Assembly: GCF_002994745.2 (NCBI RefSeq)
Contig: NC_037094.1
Span: 39,983,456 to 40,047,455 of the forward strand
Source of the DNA: Rosa chinensis
Taxonomy: Eukaryota; Streptophyta; Magnoliopsida; Rosales; Rosaceae
Direction: 5' to 3'
Length of the DNA stretch: 64,000 nt
Shown: piece after piece, positions 56,424-64,000 of the stretch
Layout of the letters: each line of letters starts with the position of its first letter
Position numbering within the stretch: position 1 is the first letter of the stretch
Position numbers and translations under genes: made by a program
Notes under the pieces: model-generated
Database searches by the model: none
Told to the model about the DNA's origin: nothing
What the model saw: only the letters and a program-made list of their open reading frames with translations

Positions 56424-56717
56424 TTGAAAAATCACTTTTTGAAATGTGAATAATAGTTGAATATATTGTTGTTTCGTAAATACCATATATTTGTTAATAT
56501 TGTGTTAAAAAATTTAGCTAATTACTTAGGTTGTTATTTATATTATTGAATACGAGTTTTATTGTGAGTTGTAAATTAAAGAGGAATAGGTGAAGTCGTG
56601 TTTATTAATATTGACTTAAACCCCTTATTAGTACCTAGTTCAGGTCCCTTAAGGTTGTGGGCGGTTTTTATTTATATTCATTGAACTGTCTTCACACCTA
56701 GGACCTTTTTCATCTAA

Positions 56718-57716
56718 GTAAGTATAGCCTATGTGGGGTGGTGTCTAGGAAGGGGACAACATTCATAACGGGCTTTGGATCCAGAAGTGCTTACAAATGG
56801 GCCTAAACCACATTGTGGGAGTAGCTCATGCAAAATGGATTCTGCCTCTTGTGTCCGCCCTCCCCTACCTGGCCATTTCAGTAAGGTTGCCCAAAGGATG
56901 TAGGAGGGACTTTGTGTCTGGACAACTATACTTGGGCCGCACGTCCACTTGATTTACTACTTGGGATTTAATTCGAAATCAATGATGTTTATAACAGAAC
57001 AAAATGTTGTGATGCACTAAGGTATATTGGATTAAACATAGTCTTGAAAAGGGTAGCTGTTTCAGTCCCATTGCACATCGAGACTCCCTGTTCCCGTACC
57101 TAAGTGTTGAAATAATTGTAAATAAAAGAAAAGAAAAGAAAAGAATAATTGTACATGATTTTCTTGAATAGTGAAAATTGGTTTATGGAAGTATGAATTT
57201 TATTATAAGTTTTTGACCATAATGGAATAGGTGAAGGACTTTGTCTTTAACATTAGTCTTGCACCCTTCTCTTTCATGTGGCGCACCTTAGTAGCATAGG
57301 GTGTCTAGGTTGATTGGATACGAAAAGTGCTAGCAAAGGGTCTCGTCCCTTGCTAAACAAGTGAGCTGAGCTCCGCCAAAATCGTTCCTCTGCTACCTGG
57401 CTCTGTGTGAAAAGAGTTACTAAAAGATTGAGGAGGGTGACTAGTATTAAGGATTGAGCCCTTGGGCCGCACGTCTAAACTTTGGTTAAGAGTTGATAAT
57501 GGAATTCAAACTTTTACTTATTTCACACCCTAACTAAAATTTGGACATATATGTGATATCTTATTTTGTGGACATTTTGTATATTATACTTCTATTTATA
57601 CTTGTAAAAATTGTGAATAGTAAATTGTGAATAGTGACGTTTTTGTATAAATCATTAAACTTGTATTTACTTTGCAATACAGTTTACTAACTTCTTTAAC
57701 TTTTAATGATATTCAG
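56718..57716 (+). other. Candidate leader intron of element B
   Basis: Donor CTAA|GTAAGTATAG at 56718, branch site TACTAAC at 57685-57691, acceptor GATATTCAG ending at 57716, eleven bases before the gag ATG. It has the same layout as in element A although the sequence between has drifted. Confidence 0.5.
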
Positions 57717-57726
57717 GATTCCATGA

Positions 57727-59109
57727 ATGACCGAGTCTTCTAAACTCCCTACTAAACGAGAAATTGAAGAGAGACTTGCTCGTTTGAAGAATCCTCCACA
57801 ACTTGAGTACCGAAAACCCTCTTCTTCGACATTTAAGGACTACATATTTAACGAGCAAGGGAAGAGGCTTTTTCCTTTTGAGGAATCTGTATCACCTAGT
57901 GTTTCGTCTAACTCACCTTCACCTCTTTGTTCACCACCCCCTGAAGAAGAAGAGAACGAAAAGATGGCTTCTATCAGAGAACTCTCTTCATCTGTTGTTC
58001 AAGGAGGACTTCCCACAAGTATGGTGTACCCTGCCCCTGCTGCAGGGAAGACTGCAGAATTTGAGTTGAAGAGTGGATTACTTCATAGGCTTCCAACGTT
58101 CCATGGCCTTAATATGGAAGACGCTAACAAGCATCTCAGAGAATTCCAGTCTGTGTGTATCAACATGCTACCACAAGGAGCGGATGAGAATATCCTTAAG
58201 ATGAAGGCTTTTCCCTTTTCTTTAGCTGACCGTGCAAAGGATTGGCTATATGAGATTCCTTCTGGGCGCATCACTTCATGGGAAACAATGATGAAGGCCT
58301 TCCTCGAGAAATACTTCCCAGCTTCCAAGATCATTACACTCAGGAAGAAGATAAGTGGAATAAAGCAAGCTCAGGATGAATCTTATGTTGCTTATTATGA
58401 GAGGTTTCAGTCCTTGATTGCCCAATGTCCTCAACATCAAATGAAGGAAGAAACCTTACTCACTTGCTTCTATGAAGGTCTCCTACCTCTGGAACGTGAC
58501 ATGTTAGATGCTGCAGCTGGAGGAGCCTTTGTGGATAAGTCACATACTGAAGGGCGAGCCATGATTGAGAATCGAGCCAAGAATGCCCAACAGTATGAGG
58601 GTGTAGGTCTCACAACTCGAAGGGTGAATGAGATAGGTACCAATTCGGTTATTGAGGAGAGATTGAACAAACTCACCCTTCTCATGGATCAAGTTGTGAA
58701 CGCCAAGGGCATATTGCAAGCTTGTGGGGTATGTTCGATGCAAGGGCATGTGACTGATCAATGTCCTCAGTTGACAGAAAATGGAGGATGGGAATCATTG
58801 AATGCCATTGGAGGTTACCAAGGGAATCATGGGGGTCCCCCACGTCCAAGATATGATCCTTACTCGAATACTTACAACCCTGGATGGAGGGACCACCCCA
58901 ACTTCAAATGGTCAAACAATGAGAACACTCAGAATCCCCTTGGAGGTAACTTCCAACGTCCTCAAGGGCCACCATTTCAAGGACCATCCTTTCAAAGGCC
59001 TTATATGCAGAATCAACATGCTTCAGGGAGTTCAAATTCAAATCTCAACTATGACAAGATGTTTGAAGCTCTCACCAATTCAACTCAGGCCATGGTTCAA
59101 GGACAATAG
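57727..59109 (+). CDS. Gag of element B
   Basis: 460 codons. Low-complexity Ser/Pro-rich N-terminus, gag domain at about residues 110-270, CCHC knuckle CGVCSMQGHVTDQC at about 335-348, then a Gly/Pro/Asn-rich tail with repeated FQRP/FQGP motifs. It ends at TAG 59107-59109, where element A has CAG, so this stop is a mutation inside a longer gag-pol frame, not the natural end. Confidence 0.9.
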   Translation: MTESSKLPTKREIEERLARLKNPPQLEYRKPSSSTFKDYIFNEQGKRLFPFEESVSPSVSSNSPSPLCSPPPEEEENEKMASIRELSSSVVQGGLPTSMVYPAPAAGKTAEFELKSGLLHRLPTFHGLNMEDANKHLREFQSVCINMLPQGADENILKMKAFPFSLADRAKDWLYEIPSGRITSWETMMKAFLEKYFPASKIITLRKKISGIKQAQDESYVAYYERFQSLIAQCPQHQMKEETLLTCFYEGLLPLERDMLDAAAGGAFVDKSHTEGRAMIENRAKNAQQYEGVGLTTRRVNEIGTNSVIEERLNKLTLLMDQVVNAKGILQACGVCSMQGHVTDQCPQLTENGGWESLNAIGGYQGNHGGPPRPRYDPYSNTYNPGWRDHPNFKWSNNENTQNPLGGNFQRPQGPPFQGPSFQRPYMQNQHASGSSNSNLNYDKMFEALTNSTQAMVQGQ

Positions 59110-61254
59110 ACCCACACTAAGGATATTGCAGACCTTAAGACACAAATGGGCCAAGTTGTGGACTTCATGAGTAAGATTCATGAAACTGGGAAGCTCCCAA
59201 GTAACATTATATGAAATCCAAAGTGTAATGTGGAGAATGCATCTGTGGTGACTACTAGGAGTGGAAAGGTGTTAGTGGATCAACCCAAGAAATCCAAGGA
59301 AGCTCAAGTGGTCATTGAAGTTGAGGAAGACCAAGACACTATCAAGTTGAACCTTGAGAAGGACCCTGCAATGTCCGAAGGAGAAGCTAGGACATCCTCA
59401 CCTTCCAAAGCAAATTCGACACCTAAAGGTAATGATTCTAACCTATCTAATTCGGTTATTGCTAACCCTTCTTCTTCTTGTATGCCTTTTCCATGCAGAT
59501 TTGCTAAATCGAAGAAGGATGAGAGTGACCAAGCTATCTTGGAAACTTTCAAGAAGGTGCAAGTAAACTTACCCCTCCTTGAGGCCATAAAGCAAGTGCC
59601 TAGATACGCCAAGTTCTTGAAAGAGCTTTGTACCACAAGGAGGAGTAATCGTGAAAAGAAGGTAGTTAAGGTAAGTGAGAATGTTTCTGCCTTGATTCAG
59701 AGGAAACTACCCCACAAATGCAAGGATCCTGGAAGTTTCACCATTCCATGCACCATTGGTAACTCTAGGTTTGAGGATGCCATGTTAGACTTAGGGGCAT
59801 CTGTGAACGTCATGCCCTATTCTGTTTATGAAACCCTAGGTTTAGGTGAGCTTAAATCTAATAATGTTATCATTCAGTTAGCTGACAGGTCTAATGCATA
59901 ACCTAGAGGTTTGTTGGAAGATGTTCTTGTGCAGGTTAATCATCTTTTCTTTCCAGCTGACTTCTATGTGTTAGAGATGGAGGACTCTCCTGTGAGTTCA
60001 ACGCCATTGCTATTAGGTCGCCCTTTCTTAAGGATGGCCAGGGCCAAAATAGATGTGTATGATGACTCTCTCACCATGGAATTCGATGGTGATGTTATTG
60101 GCTTCAACATATTTGAAGCCATGAGGTATCCTCTTGATGTTCATGATTGTTTTTCTATTGATATTCTGGATAATCTTGCATAGGAAATATTTGAGATCAT
60201 GAATGAGGATACTTTGGCCACCACACTCGAACAAGGAGTGGGCTACACCAAGGATGGCGTCACACTCCAAGAGGATGTGCTCAAGGAAACATGTGAGGAC
60301 AAAATCATTGCCAATGTGTCCTTCCTTGAGGCATCACCCTTTGTAGGTAAGTCTCCTCCACCCTTGTCCATTCAGTTATCTACTAATAAGACTCTACCTT
60401 CAGTGGTCCAGGCACCAGAACTTGAACTTAAACTTCTTCCAGACCACTTGAAGTATGTCTACTTAGGGGACAAGGAGATGTTACCAGTGATTGTGTCCTC
60501 CTCTCTTACTTCTTCCCAAGAGGAGAGATTGGTGGCAATGTTAAAGCAACACAAGACCGCCATAGGATGGACATTGGCAGATATCAAGGGAATAAGCCCT
60601 ACTACTTGCGTCCATAGGATACTTCTTGAAGAGGGGACCAAACCCACTAGAGAGGCTCAACGTCGTCTCAACCCTCCAATGATGGAAGTTGTGAAGAAGG
60701 AGGTCATCAAACTCCTAGATTGTGGCATTATATATCCCATTTCAGACTCCAAATGGGTGTCCCCAGTTCAAGTTGTACCCAAGAAGTCAGGAGTGACTGT
60801 TGTGAAGAATGCTGAGAACGAACTGGTGCCCCAAAGGACAGTTACTGGCCACAGAGTTTGCATTGACTACAGGAAGCTCAACGCAACAACATGGAAAGAT
60901 CATTTTCCTCTTCCATTCATTGATCAGATGCTTGAGCGTTTGGCTGGACATGATTACTACTGCTTCCTAGATGGCTACTCAGGCTACAATTAGATTGCCA
61001 TAGCAAATGAAGATCAAGAGAAGACGACATTCACTTGCCCCTTTGGAACGTTTGCTTATCGTTGCATGCCTTTTAGACTATGCAACGCCCCAGGTACCTT
61101 TCAGAGGTGTATGGTAAGTATATTTTCAGATTATATTGAGAAAATCATAGAGGTGTTCATGGATGACTTTTCTGTTTTCGGAAAAAACTTTGATGATTGT
61201 CTTAATAATCTTGAAATTATCTTGAAACGTTGTGTGAAACTAACCTTGTGTTAA
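59110..61254 (+). pseudogene. Protease and RT part of element B pol, with stops
   Basis: The same frame as gag continues with stops at 59212 (TGA), 59899 (TAA), 60181 (TAG) and 60991 (TAG). Protease DLGASVNVMPY lies at about 59788. RT runs from RRLNPPMM (about 60662) through SKWVSPVQVVPKKSG and CIDYRKLN to the FMDD catalytic motif at about 61156-61167. A missing base near 61236 ends this frame at 61254. Confidence 0.88.
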
Positions 61255-63320
61255 ATTGGGAAAAATGCCATTTTATGGTTAGACAAGGTATAGTTTTAGG
61301 GCATATTGTCTCTTCTAGGGGAATAGAGGTTGATAAAGCTAAGGGAGACCTTGTGCGTTACTTACCCTCTCCCACTTCTGTGAGAGAGATTCGATCTTTT
61401 CTTGGCCATGCAGGGTTTTACAGGAGATTTATCAAGGATTTCTCAAAGATTTCGAGACCTCTATGCCAACTACTCCAAAAGGATGTGGCGTTTGTTTTTG
61501 ACAAGGAGTGTCAAGAAGCTTTTGACAAGCTTAAGGAGTTATTGACGTCTGCCCCTATCATGCTACCTCCAGATTGGTCCTTGCCCTTTGAGTTGATGTG
61601 TGACACCTCTGACTATGCAGTTGGAGCTGTTTTGGGGCAAAGGAAGGACAAACGACCTTATGCCATCTACTACGCCTCAAGGACTCTTAATGATGCACAA
61701 TTGAACTACTCCACTACAGAGAAAGAGCTCCTTGCAGTTGTTTTTGCACTTGAGAGATTTCGTTCTTACTTACTTGGTACAAAAGTAATTATCTATACTG
61801 ACCATGCAGCTTTGAAGTACTTGATGACCAAGAAGGAGGCGAAACCAAGGCTCATTAGATGGATCCTACTCCTACAAGAGTTTGACGTGGAAATCAAGGA
61901 CAATAAGGGTAGTGAGAACGTGGTAGCTGACCACTTGAATCGTTTGGTGTACGCAGAAGACCGTCTCCGTCTGGTGGAGACGTTTCCAGATGAACAACTC
62001 TTTGGAATCCAGGTTAGTGAACCATGGTATGCAGATATTGTGAATTACATTGTTTCTAGAAAGATTCCTGATACCATGTCACGTGCTCATAGAGATAGGC
62101 TTAAGAAAACTGTTAGGCAATATGTTTGGGATGAACCTTATTTGTGGAAATATTGCTCTGATCAACTGATTAGGAGATGTGTACCTGAATATGAACATAA
62201 TGCCATACTTTCCTTTTGCCATTCTAAAGCATGTGGGGGTCACTTTGGGTCTAAGAAGACTGCGTTTAAAGTGTTAGAATCTGGGTTCTATTGGCCAACG
62301 TTATTTAAGGATGCATATGCGTATTGTCTAACTTGTGATAGATGCCAAAGAACTATAAATCTAAGCTCTAGAGATCAAATGCCTTTATCTAATATCATAA
62401 CTGTTGAAATATTTGATGTCTGGGGTATAGATTTCATGGGACTTTTTCCTTCTTCTTTTGGATTTCTCTATATCTTACTGGCTGTGGACTATGTGTCGAA
62501 ATGGGTGGAGGCAAAAGCCACTCGAACTAATGACTCTAAGGTTGTTGCAGATTTTATCAAGTTCATCTTTAGCAGGTTTGGAATGCCTAGAGTTCTTATT
62601 AGTGACGGTGGTTCCCATTTTTGCAATCGAACGATTGAGGCTCTCTTGAAGAAATATGATGTGACACATAAGGTTTCTACACCTTATCATCCCCAAACAA
62701 GTGGGCAAGCTGAGGTCTCAAATCGTGAGATCAAGGGTATATTGGAGAAGACTGTGAATCCTAACAGGAAGGATTGGTCCTTGCGTTTGGAGGATGCTTT
62801 GTGGGCAGACAGAACTGCGTATAAGACTCCCATAGGTATGTCACCATATAGAATTGTCTATGGAAAACCTTGTCATTTACCTGTGGAGTTAGAGCACAAA
62901 GCTTGGTGGGCTGTGAAGCAGTTTAACATGGATCTAGATGAGGCTGGGCTACATAGGAAGTTGCAATTGCAAGAGTTAGAGGAGATTAGGAATGATGCTT
63001 TCGAAAGTGCCAAGATTTACAAAGAAAAGACTAAGGCATTCCATGACAAGATGATTCATAGGAAGACTTTTGTTGTGGGACAGAAAGTTCTTTTATTCCA
63101 TTCTCGTCTGAAACTCTTCCCAGGTAAGCTTCGTTCTTGTTGGATTGGACCATTCATTATTACTAATGTGTTTCCTCATGGAGCTGTGCAGATAAAGAGT
63201 GAACAAACAGGTAACGAGTTCAAAGTGAATGGCCATCGCCTAAAGCCTTACTATGAGGCGTTTGTGGAGCATGAAGTAGAGGATGTACCCCTCCAAACCG
63301 CCCCACAACCTGAGGATTAA
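61230..63320 (+). CDS. RT thumb, RNase H and integrase of element B
   Basis: 696 open codons after the frameshift. RT end ([20 protein letters not shown]), RNase H with intact TDH motif, integrase HHCC finger (CLTCDRCQR) and catalytic core motifs [15 protein letters not shown] and [12 protein letters not shown], then a C-terminal domain with RWIGPF-like motif (here CWIGPFII). Stop TAA at 63318-63320. All catalytic residues I can place are present in this part. Confidence 0.9.
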   Translation: MCETNLVLNWEKCHFMVRQGIVLGHIVSSRGIEVDKAKGDLVRYLPSPTSVREIRSFLGHAGFYRRFIKDFSKISRPLCQLLQKDVAFVFDKECQEAFDKLKELLTSAPIMLPPDWSLPFELMCDTSDYAVGAVLGQRKDKRPYAIYYASRTLNDAQLNYSTTEKELLAVVFALERFRSYLLGTKVIIYTDHAALKYLMTKKEAKPRLIRWILLLQEFDVEIKDNKGSENVVADHLNRLVYAEDRLRLVETFPDEQLFGIQVSEPWYADIVNYIVSRKIPDTMSRAHRDRLKKTVRQYVWDEPYLWKYCSDQLIRRCVPEYEHNAILSFCHSKACGGHFGSKKTAFKVLESGFYWPTLFKDAYAYCLTCDRCQRTINLSSRDQMPLSNIITVEIFDVWGIDFMGLFPSSFGFLYILLAVDYVSKWVEAKATRTNDSKVVADFIKFIFSRFGMPRVLISDGGSHFCNRTIEALLKKYDVTHKVSTPYHPQTSGQAEVSNREIKGILEKTVNPNRKDWSLRLEDALWADRTAYKTPIGMSPYRIVYGKPCHLPVELEHKAWWAVKQFNMDLDEAGLHRKLQLQELEEIRNDAFESAKIYKEKTKAFHDKMIHRKTFVVGQKVLLFHSRLKLFPGKLRSCWIGPFIITNVFPHGAVQIKSEQTGNEFKVNGHRLKPYYEAFVEHEVEDVPLQTAPQPED

Positions 63321-63964
63321 AAGGAGGTGCAAGTCTAGGCTGAAAGACTTTAAACATTAAGCGCTGCTTGGGAGGCAACCCAATTCAGAAGTAGTTGTGA
63401 AGGAGTCTACACACGCAGATTTGATTTCTCCTTCCCTATTTCTCCTTCTCTTCATGTTTTCTTTTTGAATTTAGTAGATATTTTCGTAAATTTCTACCCT
63501 ATATGCTTAAGTGTTTCAACGCATACTTTTGATTGATTACATTGAGGACAATGTAATATTTAAGTGTGGGGGAAGGGATTTGTACTTTTGTCTTGAGTCA
63601 TATATATTGAAAAATACAAAAAAATCGAAAAATGTCAAAAATAACAAAAATTTCGTTGCTTTATTGAGTCATTGAGTCATGTTTTGGGTGAAATAATTTT
63701 TTCATCGTAGGCGCATCTATTAAGGTGTGATGTCTAGGTCTGGTTTGGATACGAGAAGTGCTAGCAAAGGGTCTCGTCCCCTGCTAAAAAAGTGAGCTGA
63801 GCTCCGCCAAAATCGTTCCCTTCCTTACCTGGTCACATCCCAAAGGAGTTACCGAAAGGAGAAAGGAAATAACCCTAGTCCAAAGTTGGCGTTTATTGAG
63901 TCCTTGTCTTTTGTCATTTGGTTTTGAGTCTTAGGATGCCCTTTCAACTGTCTAGGATGATTCT
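63321..63964 (+). mobile_element. 3' non-coding region of element B
   Basis: It contains GCGCTGCTTGGGAGGCAACCC (63362), the first AAGTGTGGGGG motif (63560) and a third copy of the leader module (about 63730-63880: GAAGTGCTAGCAAAGGGTCTCG, GCTCCGCCAAAATCG, TTACCTGG). No reading frame is seen. Confidence 0.75.
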
Positions 63965-64000
63965 TGATACGTGCAAAAGCATTCGCCAATTTAAACCCTG
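63965..64000 (-). repeat. Beginning of another minus-strand LTR
   Basis: TGATACGTGCAAAAGCATTCG followed by AATTTAAACCCTG resembles the inverted LTR ends at 48538 and 54131 with clear divergence. It runs out of the window. Confidence 0.55.

Larger units (their letters stand above)
54241..63964 (+). mobile_element. Athila-like element B, nearly full length but decayed
   Basis: 5' LTR, tRNA-Asp primer site, leader, gag, protease, RT, RNase H, integrase and part of the 3' non-coding region, all in the usual Ty3/gypsy order. The 3' LTR is not reached; a minus-strand LTR starts at 63965. Five in-frame stops and one 1-base frameshift make it non-autonomous. Confidence 0.88.

Overview
This is a plant nuclear window from a TE-rich eudicot, probably a woody rosid, though the species is not proved. 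Two host genes sit in a dense mass of nested retrotransposons. The evidence is intron-rich minus-strand exons with GT/AG borders, plant-only families (a DMP/DUF679 membrane protein and the symbiosis channel POLLUX), and Athila-like and chromovirus LTR retrotransposons. I see no bacterial operons, CRISPR, rRNA or tRNA genes.

Layout. 1-11790: an Athila-like element without gag-pol (D), interrupted at 590-7057 by a second non-coding element (E). E's two 1696-bp LTRs point towards each other, yet its 5-bp target duplication is perfect. D's 3' LTR (8916-10053) abuts a Tekay-like LTR fragment ending at 11790. 11791-14251: an intron-less DMP gene, convergent with POLLUX. 14252-28676 (minus): a complete 12-exon POLLUX gene of about 900 codons, every intron in phase 0. 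Intron 6 carries a very young 4-kb chromovirus (18663-22692) in the sense orientation, and intron 3 carries a Mutator-like element with a captured exon-like piece (25396-26487).

29027-36833: a three-deep nest of LTRs. The middle one carries an array of hairpins with an almost constant loop and different, self-complementary stems. 36834-43780: a CACTA-like terminus, a JmjC-like gene fragment and 515-bp tandem repeats, split by a non-autonomous hAT element (38607-43295) filled with a dimeric satellite-like repeat, an AT/AC microsatellite and a solo LTR. 43781-64000: two Athila-like elements with gag and pol. A (from 43781) has a solo LTR in gag and has lost the RT core. B (from 54241) is nearly full length but has five in-frame stops and one frameshift.

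How it fits together: only DMP and POLLUX look like working host genes. Insertion order can be read from target duplications. The youngest events, judged by LTR pairs that differ at only one base by eye, are E and the chromovirus in POLLUX. Both lack a complete pol, so both must have been mobilised in trans. All lineage names rest on motifs read by eye, not on database searches.
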